64,000 bases of DNA from Ophiosphaerella korrae (lineage: Eukaryota; Ascomycota; Dothideomycetes; Pleosporales; Phaeosphaeriaceae): positions 124,001 to 188,000 of the forward strand of contig JALNQF010000061.1 of the NCBI GenBank assembly GCA_028456385.1. The letters are read 5' to 3'. Made by a program: the position numbers and the translations under genes. Of the stretch, positions 33,563 through 44,600 are shown one piece after another; position 1 is the stretch's first letter; the number at the start of each line of letters is the position of its first letter. The notes beneath the pieces are model-generated. The model had not been told where the DNA came from and ran no database searches. It was given only the letters and a program-made list of their open reading frames with translations.

Positions 33563-34173
33563 GCATGTGCCGTGGATGTGATACATGTAATGGATGCGAT
33601 ATGTTGGCATTTTTGATTTTGCATAGCAGTTATGTGTGACGAAGTCACGCGTCATGAAATCAAGTAATTTACCTCCTTCACCACAGTACAGCACAGCACA
33701 ACACGTCCATTCAAAACTCAAACACAACATATATATTCACAACTAACCTCCCCCCCCCTCTCTCTCCCTCTCCCTCTCCCTCTCCCTCTCCTCCCTCCTC
33801 TATCAAACACAGAAAATATACCTCGGCTGCACCGCAGCATTATATATTACATACCTACACTAACTACCTTCCCACCTATGCACCTCCCAACCCCAGCGCC
33901 AAACGGGGTATGTCAAAGCAACCAAACAAGGAAACGAGTCCGACAAAAACAACTTCAACGCGCACACTGGCGCAAAACAAGGAAAACAGATGTGCAAAAG
34001 AGCGACAAGAAAGCAATTTTGACACGGGCAATGCAACGCAAGGAAAGGGACGAGTAATGCAATGGTTTCGTACGTCATTACAAGGAAAATGCAGTAATGC
34101 TTGGTGGGGTATGTGGCTGGAAATCTTGATGCAACGTTTAAGGAAAAGGCGAGGGAATGTGGAAACAGGCGCG
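33563..34173. other. Intergenic between convergent genes
   Basis: 3' flanks of the GGPP synthase and ADF-H genes, which point at each other. It holds the pyrimidine tract at 33747-33801. No gene was seen. Confidence 0.4.
33747..33801. repeat. Pyrimidine tract with CTCTCC repeats
   Basis: A C run followed by repeated CTCTCC units and then CTCC units, pure C/T on the plus strand for about 55 bp. Confidence 0.9.
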
Positions 34174-37100
34174 TTAGACGGTTTGGGTGTATGCGAGCCA
34201 GGCGTCGTGGGCTTCGCGGAGGACTAGAGGGGTGTTAGTTTGGTTAGGTGAGAGACGGGGGGGGGGGGGGGGGATGCGAGAATATATACCTTGCAGTACT
34301 TGAGCTTGCGCAATGTAAGTTTCGCAAGCGCATTGTAGAGTTCGGCCGTCGATGAAGTCGAGTACGACACTGTTAGGGAGTTCTTGTCTGTCTTGATCAG
34401 GAGGGTATGGGGTACGGAATTCACTGAGGTGGAAGCGCTTGACAATGCCCTTTTCGTTGGACTTGGAAGGGCTGAGGACGAGGTTGCCCATGGTGTCGAC
34501 TTCGACCCAGCGGCGCTTCCAGAGTAGTGTGTCTGGGAATTGGATGTTGAGGTCGCCAACATGTACTGGTGGTGGAGGTTCGCGGAGCGATGCCAAGGTT
34601 GTTGATGAACGTACGTCGTTCTCGGGTAATATTAGGTTGCTATTTGAGTTCTTCCAGGGCATAGATGACATGGACGAGGACATGCGCTTGAACATTTTAC
34701 TGGTCCGCGATTCCTTCTTCTCCTTCTTTTCATCCAGTTTCTCGTCCATGTCATAGCTATGGACTGACTTTGACTCGCTCATACGACGACCAAATGATTT
34801 CCAGGTGCTTTCTGATGATGTCCTGTTTGGTCCGGTACTTTGGTCACGCGAATGTGATGTTGAAGGCGCCTTGGGAGACGTGGGTTCGGTCCGGCCACGT
34901 GTAGGGCTCTTTGGTGACCATGTTGACTTCTGATGATCGATTATTAGGGGGCTTTGATGTAAGTCCAAGGGCGTGCTCTCGGTAGGCATTACCAGCGTTG
35001 GCTTTTTGGTACGCTCGTCCCGGACGATGCGAGCAGTAACCTGTACCGACTCAGGTTGCTTTGTAGCTCTCTGCACATTGTACACGGTCGCCTTCATTGG
35101 TTGTGGTGATAAGAAAGGTGTTTTCTTCTCTGGTGTTGATGAGGCCGATGAGGTTAGGAAGGATGGGTTGCCGAGGCGAGAAATAGGTCTACCGCTCGGG
35201 GATGTCTCCATTGGCGTTGCTGCAAAAAAGGATGATTTGCGCTGTGCAAGGCTGGAGCTAGGTGTGTCTAAGCCTCCAATTGGCGTGAGCGGAGGCGATG
35301 CTTCTCGATTGGACTTCTCCGCGAGTGCTTTGATTCTCTGGGAGATGCCGGATGAGACATTGATCTTCTTAGCAAGGCCAACCTTGTCTGCATTGACCTG
35401 AGGTGGCCAGGGACCTGAGGTTTTACGTTGCACACGTTCGGGTGATGGTCGTGCATTCAGACTGACCTGCGATACTGACTTCTCAAGGATAGAGCCATCG
35501 CTATCGGACACCTTCCGAGGAAACCAGGGCGTGATTGGAGACTTTGAAACGGACATTGTTTTCGCATCATGTACTGTTGCACTTTGCAATTCTTCCATAA
35601 ATGAATCGTCAGAGAGATATTCTGCCTCCGAGTTGTCCGCACTGACATGGATAGGGTCAAGCGTGGGTCGACGTTTATCCTTTGACTCATACCAGCTTTG
35701 TCTGTTTGAAGTGGGCGTGATGACAGATCCCCTGTTTCGCTTCTTGAACATGGTTTCATCCATTTGCGAGGCGTCACCCGACGGTACGATTAGCATTGAT
35801 TCACGTTTCGAACTTTCTTGTGCTTGCGAATTGTCTCCATCTCCTGGTACCGGCAACCGAGTCGTATCTTCCTTCTCTGGTTGGAAAGGGTCGTCGACTG
35901 ATGGGAACTGTTCTAAAACCGCAGGTGGGCTGAGCTGATAGGTTGACGACACCGGGGTCCTGTTCTCCGGCACGACTGTTGGAACGCTGTCGACAGACTG
36001 CTCTTCATCAACAAAGTCTGCGCTCTGGGTGTCTTGTATGACGTCAGAAACACACGTTTCGTGGTGCACTGGGTTATCGTCTTCCGATATCGATGACGGC
36101 CGGGTCGAAGGCGCACCAGATGACCCTTGAGTTTGTGCGGAGGTTGGTGATGGTATGAAGATGGAAGAATTTAGGTCGTCCGTGTCCGCCAGGCTGCTCG
36201 AAAAGACCAGGCCGGACGTTGAGGCATCATCGGCAAGCGATGATTGCTTCTCGATATCGGCCTCTCCTCCATCTTCCGTGGGGTGGTGATGATCTATCGC
36301 GCTTGCCTCGGCATCTGCAGGCTTAATTGACGCAGCGTCTGCCTCCGCTGTGTCCACCTCTGGCTTCGGTTGCACTTCCACTTGTTGGGCCATGTTCGCT
36401 TTTTTCTCTGTTTGAGTCTTCATCTGCTTTTTACGCATTTCCAAGGCCTTCATCAGTCTGGTCTTCTCCTGTGTCATGCCAGTTGACCTATGGCTACTAT
36501 ATCCAGGCACAGGCATTGACCTCACACTGGCTGGGCTTCTAGCAGTAAATGCTAAAGATATTGGCGAAGTCGGCGTTTCGAGCGTGGGTGGTATCGGCGG
36601 TGGTATAGGGATGGCGAGGGTGGGTGTGTTGCCGGTGTTCTCTCTCGCTTTAGCTGCTCGTTGCTCGGCTGCTTTGCGCGTAGAAGAGCGTAGGCCAGCC
36701 GGCAGCGATGATTTGGGTCTCGATGCAACTTGTGGGTTACTTCCCGAGGTCGATGGTCTCTTGCCTTCGAGTGAGGGTCGTGGTCTAGGCCCTAGCTTGA
36801 CCTTTGGTTTTGAATATTGTGCGTAGTAGTGCTCGTATAGGTCGTCGTAGTTGGGCCGAGCTGTTTGCGAGGATAACCGCGGCTCCGGCCCACTTTCAAA
36901 CAGCTTTTCATAGCTCTGCAGGGTGTCTTGTAGCTCTGCCAAATCAGACTCAGGGGGCGTGGGTACTTCGGTGACCGTCTCGATGGTCACATGCGACATC
37001 TCGCGCGATGGCTTGACGCCTGGAACCCTCTCTTCCAGAATCAGGGGGACCGACTCAGCGCCATCGGATACAATGGAGAAGGCCCTCTGTGAGGGCTCGT

Positions 37101-37782
37101 CCATGCTTGATTTTGGCTCCATGATGGTTGGTATGTTGTTTGACTTTGCCGTCATTGGCCGCGAGGCAGTGGTGTGCTCCTCGTTGCTTGGCTGGCCACC
37201 ATCCTCGGCCATTTCCTGTATCCAGCTGAGTTTCTGCGGCCGCGAGGAGCCAGACGAGGATGAGCTCGAGGGGGCAGCGGTGTGCAGGGTGCAGGCCGAG
37301 GTAAGGGCGGCATCGCTCAGTTCCTCCGGGGTGGTGATGGCCAGCTCAATATCGTGGGGAGCAAATCGGTCGGCCAGGGTCATGAAGTGGACGGCCACGC
37401 GTGCTGGCGCGGGTTAGCAGCGAGCAACGGACGGCACCGGGCCGCTCCTGCACATACCTTGCAGCAGGCGCGAAGTTCCTTCTGGCACGTATCTGACCAG
37501 CACCTTCCGGCGGCGGTAGAGCATGAAGCCATAGAGCGGCGACTTTTCCTCATACTGGGCCACGGCAGTGCGCGCCTCTGCAGCGCCGCCCGTGCCGCGG
37601 GTCAGGACTTCGACGGCGTCTCTGGCCGTGTACTTGAGCAGGAACCTATAGCAGGGCAATGGGTTTTAGCATGGCGATGCAAATTGGGCAGAGATTGGGG
37701 CTACCCACCATCCGCCAGCCTCGGCGAGGGCACCCTGGTAGGCCTGTGTTACGCTGACATCGTCGAGCCCGTTGAGAGACAT
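34174..37782 (-). CDS. Large ADF-H (cofilin-fold) protein with PH-like C-terminus
   Basis: Exons 37782-37709, 37645-37458, 37403-34290 and 34223-34174, 1141 aa. The introns (63, 54 and 66 bp) restore GGW/FLLKYTARD, RLLQ/ARVAVHFMTL and QAQVLQ/VLREAHDAWL. Residues 1 to ~130, beginning MSLNGLDDVSVTQAYQGALA and including YEEKSPLYGFMLYRRRKVLV, are an ADF/cofilin homology domain that binds actin. Residues ~140-1010 are disordered, rich in Ser/Pro/Thr/Glu. The last ~120 residues (TLLWKRRWVEVDTMGNLVL, SVVLDFIDGRTLQCACETY) look like a PH domain. Together these suggest an adaptor linking cortical actin to membrane. The last intron contains a run of 17 C on the coding strand. The start MSLNG lies at the ATG 37782, directly before the ADF-H fold. 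The yeast counterpart is unclear. Confidence 0.88.
34257..34273. repeat. G17 homopolymer (inside an intron)
   Basis: Seventeen G on the plus strand, i.e. C17 in the last intron of the ADF-H gene, between the donor and the branch region. Confidence 0.9.
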
Positions 37783-39055
37783 GATGGTGTATTCGGCGTC
37801 ATCCACGCACTGGGGGGGGCTGGGTGCAAGAGGGTTGCGGTTGCCGGCAGGGGGAAGAAGGGCAGTGGCCCGGGGATGCGGCGAAGAGGTAGTGTGCAGT
37901 TCAAGCGCTCACGGTGCAGGCCATTGGTTCTGCTGGGCGGGTGTGCGATGACATGAACTCTGCCACTGCGCCCGGCCAAAGTGCGATGACCTGCAATTAT
38001 TGGACCAGGAACCCAAGATGAAGGCGATGGGGCAGGCGGCCGACGGCTGGCAGTGTTTCACAGGGAACCGGAGACCAGGGGAAGTGAAGGGCAGGTGGTC
38101 CGTGACCTCGATCTAGGAGACAGCGCCGCCTTGGGGCTAGGAGCCTTTTGCCGTGCGCCTGCACGAGATGCCGCTGTCGCCACCGATATCCAACGCCTCT
38201 GCCCACCACGCCCAGCCTAGGTTGCTGCCAGCCTACTCCAACCAGACTACGGCCTGCTTCTCTGAGCTTGGGGTGTCGGTTAGGCCCCACAGGGGAATGC
38301 AGGAACAATGCACGAGGCCAACCTGAGGCACCAGGGGTCACAGCAACTGCTGGACCACACTGTCACCACGCATCTGTTCGCCTCTCACCCAGCACCTGCA
38401 TGCATCCTTTATGGGTAGATAGATAGATAGTGCTAAGTCTGTGTGTACAGGAGGACGGTGAGGGTATGTACTACTCTTGCTTGCTGCAAGATGCCAGTCC
38501 CTACCGCTCTTCCAACACTTATGCGCATGGCGTCACCCATATCACCCATATCACGAACGGCACAGAAAAGTGTCCGATCATCTCGTCTGCTGACACCACA
38601 CTCACTTCAATGCCGCGATTGACTGCCCATCAGCGGCAATTGACCATGTACATCACACATCACAGCACACATCACGTCAACCATGCATTGCAGGTCGAGG
38701 TTTCAGCTAGTCGACTACCACAACTACCCCGCTCTTGGATAGTTGCCTACTGCCCTGATGATCTTATCTACCGGAGAACAACTTCTTCCCACGTGTGCCG
38801 ACCAGGCTAAGGTCCGCTAGGTATCAACGCCTAACCATGGCCGGTCGGCAGCGCCCGCCTATCTGCTCTAGGTCCCATATAACCGTTCCATATTTACTAC
38901 TCCACCACATCCATCCACAAATATCAACCCTGTTTTCAATGCCAACGTCATTGCCAGAAGTGCCCTAAAATACAGTACTCAAATCAAAGCTGCTTGAATC
39001 ACAATACGTTTCTCGTCAATACTGGCAAACAGAGTCCACCCTGCATATCTCAACT
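37783..39055. other. Intergenic, divergent promoter, 1.3 kb
   Basis: Between the start codons of the ADF-H gene (minus) and the OHCU decarboxylase gene (plus). It contains a TAGA tetranucleotide repeat at 38416-38430 and short direct repeats of ATCACCC type near 38535-38555. No gene was recognised. Confidence 0.45.
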
Positions 39056-39772
39056 ATGACATCACTGCCGGCTGTTTCATCATTGCCACATTCAGATGAT
39101 GCCACCCTTACCACCGTGTTGGATCTCCTTTTCGAACCATCACCACCTCTCCAAACCCTGACATTCCCAATCTTGCGGTCAACAACATTCCCCAGCTACG
39201 ATGTGCTCATTGTCGCCATCAACGCCCAATTAAGTGCACTGGCAGGCTCAGATAACCCCGAAAATACATCTACCCTGTCAGAAATTCTCTGCTCACATCC
39301 TCGTCTTGGAGAAAAAAAGGTCGACAGCGAACAGAGTCGCAAAGAGCAAGCGCAGTTACAGCAAGGCGGTGAAGAAGAGAAGGAGAAACTCGCAAGTCTG
39401 AACAAGGAGTATGAAGAAAAGTTCCCCGGCTTGAGATATGTGTATGTCATCCGTGCCGCACCCCACCTCTTTCTCACCTCTCTTCGCCATTCCTCTACAA
39501 AGACTTCACCGATCAGATCTAACCACCACTAGTGTCTTCGTAAACAGGCGTCCACGGCCCGTCATCATGGAAAACATGCGCGCCCGCATCGACCGCGGCG
39601 ACATCAAGGCTGAGCGTCAAGAGGCAATTCAAGTATGATCACCACTTCCTTCTCCTACATCTCGGCTTGCCTATCTGTTTATCACGCACTCAATCTAAAG
39701 TCCTTTGTCGCTAACCTTGCACAGGCCATGTGTGATATAGCCGCCGATCGAGCGGCTAAACTACAGACCTGA
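39056..39772 (+). CDS. OHCU decarboxylase (urate catabolism)
   Basis: 2-oxo-4-hydroxy-4-carboxy-5-ureidoimidazoline decarboxylase, the last step from urate to S-allantoin, probably peroxisomal or cytosolic. Exons are 39056-39441, 39533-39632 and 39725-39772, 177 aa, the normal family length. Introns of 91 and 92 bp (GTATGT...ACTAG and GTATGA...CACAG) are longer than most here. They restore GLRYV/VFVNRRPRPVIMENM and RQEAIQ/AMCDIAADRAAKL. CSHPRLGEKK is the conserved HPRLG motif with the catalytic His. LASLNKEYEEKFPGLRYVYV in the unspliced frame marks the conserved YEEKFG-like segment. The ending AAKLQT is not an obvious PTS1. No other purine-degradation gene lies nearby. Confidence 0.92.
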
Positions 39773-40317
39773 GATAGGGACTATCCGTACGCCAGGTAGG
39801 TGGAATGACCAATCAGCCCCCTTGCAGTATCTCGCATGATCTTAATGCTGGAATTCATGTGGAGCTCGAAGTGGATTACATCGAGTATGATCTTGCATCC
39901 ATGTACATCCAGGAGCGATCTGCAGTGTTGTACAGATGTGAACAAGAAATGTATGCCCTCGCTTATTTTATTTCTCCCCACGACTCAATATTTTATACTC
40001 AAAAGCAATCATATTTCCTGATACCTTATCCACGTTTATCGTTTTACTTTGATGATTCGCCGCTTGCCTCTGAGAAAAAAAGATAATCATGCTTTGCGAA
40101 AATTAATCCCAGCTCTCACAAACACTTCAAATTTCACCTGACGGCAAACACAACATGCCAGGTTTTTCGGGGCTCGGGAGCTACAACTAACCTATACCCA
40201 CCCAATCCGTTGATTCAAATCGCTAAGTAGTAATTTTTTGCCATGCCCATAGATAATAATACACGCCCATCATCTCCACATGCAATATTGTACACAATTC
40301 CCTTCCAACCCACGCAC
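39773..40317. other. Intergenic between convergent genes
   Basis: 545 bp of AT-rich 3' flanks. A frame at 39805-40086 is open but has no gene-like features. Confidence 0.4.
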
Positions 40318-41682
40318 CTACCCCCCAAACCGCGTAAAAATCACACCCCGCTGTCTCTCCCTCTCCTCCTCCAAATCTCTCGCCGCCGCCACCTCGCTCC
40401 TCCTCCACCTCCCACCACCACCACCACCACCTCCTCCTCCATCCACCTCCACAGCCGCAAAATTCGGGCTCATAGCAGCCCCCGTGCTGAAATTCAGACT
40501 CGCCGCCGCCTCGCGCGCATCAAACCGCGGGCGAAAATTGGGACTTGCAAACGAGTCGGCGCGCTTGGGCGCAAACAGCGCGGGGAAATCCGGGGATGAG
40601 GATGAGGACGAGGACAATGTCGCGGGCGGAGAATAAGCACGTGTGTGCGAGGGCGGCCAGAGGGCGTGGGGCCCGGCGTCGTCGTTGTCGTCGATGGCGT
40701 CGTAGTCTGGGAAGACGGGGGCGTGAGGGTCGAGGCGGGTGAAGTCTGCGTAAATGGTTTGTAGGGGAGGGGCGGATGCCGCGGGGGAGAAGGGGATGTT
40801 GCCGTCATCGTCATCGTCGTCGTCGTCGTCGTCAAAAAGGTAGGTAGGGGTGTCGTCTGCTGAGTCGTCGAGGTGGGAATAGGGGTTTGGGATGGAGTCA
40901 TCGAGGTCGAAGGCGTCGTAGTTGGAGAGGCCGAGGGGGGAGGGGGGTAAAGGGAGGTAGTCGCGTTTGGTGAGGTGGGCGTAGGCTTGGTTGGGCGAAC
41001 AGTAGGGTAGTGGAGTAGATTCTGTAGTTGGGTTTTGGGGTGGTAGGGAGGGGGTTGGTGAGGGGCTTCTGGAGGTGGTGGGTGAGATGGAGGGGGATCT
41101 TGAAACGACGAATCGCTTTCCAGACTGGACGGTGTTGGTAGGTGGTATTGATTTTGACTGGAGTAGGACAGGCCGCGTGTAGGCGTCGACACTGCCTTGG
41201 TTGAACTCCAGCTTCGCCATTGCGAGTTCTTCTTGTTCGATGAGCACGTGTCCATGTCCTTTATCCATCTCTTTGGCAGACACGCCTCTTCGTCGTATAC
41301 GATTTAAGATTGCAGCCTTTCGCAGTAGGTTCCGTCCGAGAGACTTCTGCCTGGCCCACACAGCAATCTTAGAACTACCTCTATCGACTATATTTGTAGC
41401 TGGATGAGAGAACTGGGGTGAGAGTCGGGAAGTAATGAGAAAAAGTCTAAGCCTGCGTTTCTTCTTTTGCATACATGAATGTTCGCCGTCAATGTCGGCT
41501 GCAGCTCGACTACGCTTCCTTGCATGCGGCTGCGGCCGCGGTAAAAATGTAAGACCCATACTGGGCAAAGGTGGTACTTCAAATGGTAAAGTCGAGTTTG
41601 TTGCGTGTTTTGCGATGATAGAGTTGAAGTGTTGTAATGGTGCCAATTCCGATGATGCGTGCTCGTAGTCGGCTCGCATCAT
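40318..41682 (-). CDS. Conserved-looking fungal protein of unknown function, 454 aa
   Basis: Intronless. The frame is open further up to 41949, but the pair of ATG codons at 41682/41679 (MMRADYEHASSELAPLQHFN) gives the most plausible start. Residues ~73-131 are strongly basic and look like a conserved core: KKKRRLRLFLITSRLSPQF, then NIVDRGSSKIAVWARQKSL and RKAAILNRIRRR. I recall this block from other ascomycete proteins without a known function. The remainder is disordered, with runs of Ser/Pro, an Asp run (about 11) and a Gly run (about 11) encoded by trinucleotide repeats. It ends in RGVIFTRFGG. It is possibly a nuclear or nucleolar protein, judged from the basic block. The last ~280 bp of coding strand are G-rich. 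Confidence 0.65.
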   Translation of the reverse strand: MMRADYEHASSELAPLQHFNSIIAKHATNSTLPFEVPPLPSMGLTFLPRPQPHARKRSRAAADIDGEHSCMQKKKRRLRLFLITSRLSPQFSHPATNIVDRGSSKIAVWARQKSLGRNLLRKAAILNRIRRRGVSAKEMDKGHGHVLIEQEELAMAKLEFNQGSVDAYTRPVLLQSKSIPPTNTVQSGKRFVVSRSPSISPTTSRSPSPTPSLPPQNPTTESTPLPYCSPNQAYAHLTKRDYLPLPPSPLGLSNYDAFDLDDSIPNPYSHLDDSADDTPTYLFDDDDDDDDDDGNIPFSPAASAPPLQTIYADFTRLDPHAPVFPDYDAIDDNDDAGPHALWPPSHTRAYSPPATLSSSSSSSPDFPALFAPKRADSFASPNFRPRFDAREAAASLNFSTGAAMSPNFAAVEVDGGGGGGGGGGRWRRSEVAAARDLEEERERQRGVIFTRFGG

Positions 41683-44600
41683 CCTCCGATGTCCAACCTC
41701 ATGTGTTGTGTATAAGAGTAAAAGTACTAAGCATACAATTTGGCATACTCGCACACAACGTATCGGGTTGGGCTGGTGGACAAAGTGACCAAATCCCGTT
41801 CCAATGTAGGGTGGTTGTGTCCAGTATGATGTGCTGTGTACATGGAGTCGATAGAGTGTCTCGACCGAAGCGGATCTAATGTTGCTTGCTCCAGCCCCGG
41901 TACTTGGATTAGGTTGACAGGCATGCAGGTCGGTTCGTCGGAGCGTCACGAGACCACATTTCAGCCCAATGGCCCGAAGCCGGCGGTCATGTGTGAATGC
42001 CGCAATGGAATATTTTTACTGGGTAAGGCGAAGCAGTGTCATGCGCAATCGATTGGTGGAAGTCGTCGAGGAGGAGTGAGAGCGGTCCAGAGTGGAGGAA
42101 TTGGGACGAGGAAGAGGGGCCTAATAATATCGCTTGACAGAGTGCACAGATGACCCGTCGCTTTGGGAACGCGGAGAAGAACCCTGGCAGCCCCAGACTC
42201 TTGTTCCACAAGGCGCATAGTGCCTCGTTAGTCTCCAAGGCAGCCTGGCCAATGCCAATGGACAACGTGCAGAAAAGCCGCAGGCCACCATGGCGAGACG
42301 CGTCTCTTTACAACTTGAACGGTGAGATGGGTTTTCTAATCTGCTTGCGGCCAAGTGGTGAGGCTGCAGAATCAAAATTATTGTGGCAAAGCCAACCTTG
42401 CTCGTGCCTTGACACCTACAGCAAAGCAAACATTCTGGAGCCCAAGCGAATCTGTCTCCAACAAAATCGTCTTGTTTCATGTCGGCTATTCTGCACATCA
42501 CTTTTGCTTCTTTTGAGGCTTATGAGCAGGCCTACTTTGGATCCACAGACCCTGGAAAGCTGGAGCCGATGCCGATGAACCGAGCAACTTGACCCCCTCA
42601 CTCGGCACATCTGCGGAAATGATCAACGCCATGCGGAGTTGCACGCTTCACTTCGCTCTCACGCCGCTTTCACACGCCTACAGTAGCATGGTGCACTACA
42701 ACGCTTAGTGTTTGCAATCCCGCCATAATTCTTTATACCTATCCATCATATACTCCGAGCACAACCACACGCTAAAACCATGGCCACCCTCAACGCCATG
42801 TTGTCATGCTGGCACACTACCAATTCTACCAGGAATTGTTGATCTTTTGACTTGCAAATAAGAGTCGTACATCTCGTCTACACAATTCTCATCGTGCGCG
42901 ACTAAATTGGTCTTCAAGCCATACAATCTCATCATCAAGGTATCTTCCTCAAACCAAATGGTGAACTCGATGACGGACAACGCCGCTTTGCGAATCGGTC
43001 CGCTCGCATGTGGACACCCGGTTTTTGTTCGTGCTATTTGTTACGTTTCTGTACCTAACTATACTCCGCTTTTAATGCACTCCACACTCTACGCGCATCA
43101 CCACGCTTCCGTTCCTTAGTGGTTGGAGTATCTTTCTCCCCAAGTATTACTGCAAGTTGGTCACGGGTCATCGCACAAATCCTGAAGGTGCAGTCAGCAA
43201 CGCATTCATCTACGCCCAATGCCATTTGCTTACCTTCGAAGCTGCTACTCCGCGGAGTGCGGTTTGGATGCAATCCTTGCACGTTTGTAATTTGCTTTTG
43301 GTTACAACTTCAATCCTGGCTCGTCACCTCTCAAATTTTCAGTCTGCATGACAAGCGAATCTGCATCTGTTGCGCCCTGCAGGACGGGTGATGCGGCTCA
43401 GCTCCCAAGAAAAATCTTCTTTGCCGAAAAAGCAATATGGTGGAGCGAAGGCGCAGCGAGGATCCGACACATTGCGTGCTTGTGTAGTCATGCGATGATC
43501 AGCAGTGACATTGTGGTCTCAGGTTTCAGTGCAATATCATCATCATGGTCAAATTACGCGTTGGTGTTGCCACCCAAGCAAAGAGCGGAGAACGTGTGAT
43601 AAAATGACTCACGTTGCAGGGCATCAGCAAAAGGTCAAGGGTACGCTCTCACCCCAGTCGTGGTACATCTAGCTTGCCGAGGCTGGAAGATGAATATCAG
43701 TGGATGGTGTGTCTCACGATTCCACGTGTGATGATATTTGGGGGTTTTTTTTTTTTTTTTTTCACACATTCAGTAATTTTCCTGAAGTCTCTAGAGATCC
43801 TATCAGCAATAGCCAATTGGCTCGTTCCGGCTGATGACGCCAGGGTAACGATGAGTTGATGACTGGCGTGACACGAATTGATATTCAAAATACCGGCGAA
43901 ATGCCCCCCTAAATAAAGCACCCTTGAATCAAGCTAGTCTATTAGGTGGGCTTCAGAACAGGATCCAGTTGTCTGGTATGGCATGGTTCCCAAAACATAA
44001 AACCCGAAGACTCCTGAGGTCAACTCCTCCTCGCTGCATGTCCCGACCAAGGCTTTTCTTAACCTCTAAGAATTATATCTATTTGCATTCCTTTGGCGAG
44101 AGGAATGGTTTCCTGTGAACTTATAATTCTTGTCAACAAACGTTGTCAAAATGAACTGAATTTTGGCAAAGCATACACCCTACGATAGCCGCACTATGAG
44201 CCTCCATAACCCCCGTGAATTTAATGTTACACAACCGGGCGCGATTCAAAAACAATTCCACTGGGGCTAATGTTTTAGTTCTTGACACTAGGTGCTCATG
44301 GCGCATTACTGTTTCTGGGACTGAAAGCTATGAATGTTGGATTATAAATATATCTGTGCCTAGAAGGCCATATCGACCCGAAGCATTGGGAGATGCATAA
44401 GTCTTTCTTCAAGTCCACGTTTCATGCTATCCGTGCCCCTTGGGGTTTACTAACTGGAGGTGTTTACAAAATGTTTCTCCTTACGACTGGTGCTGATTTG
44501 CGTTCTATTTCGATAAAAGTGTCTCTGAGCCTTGTGTCTAAGGTGAAAAGCACGTCGCAGTCTTGTCCTATCACGACTGATTCTGGCTTATCTCGACCTG

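Noticed and set aside
42150..42578. 142-aa plus-strand frame
   Set aside because: Random-looking composition with a matching-length frame on the opposite strand.
42779..43119. ATG in good context after a promoter-like stretch, and a second short frame at 42960
   Set aside because: Only 20 and 53 codons, and no intron could be built that extends either into a recognisable protein.
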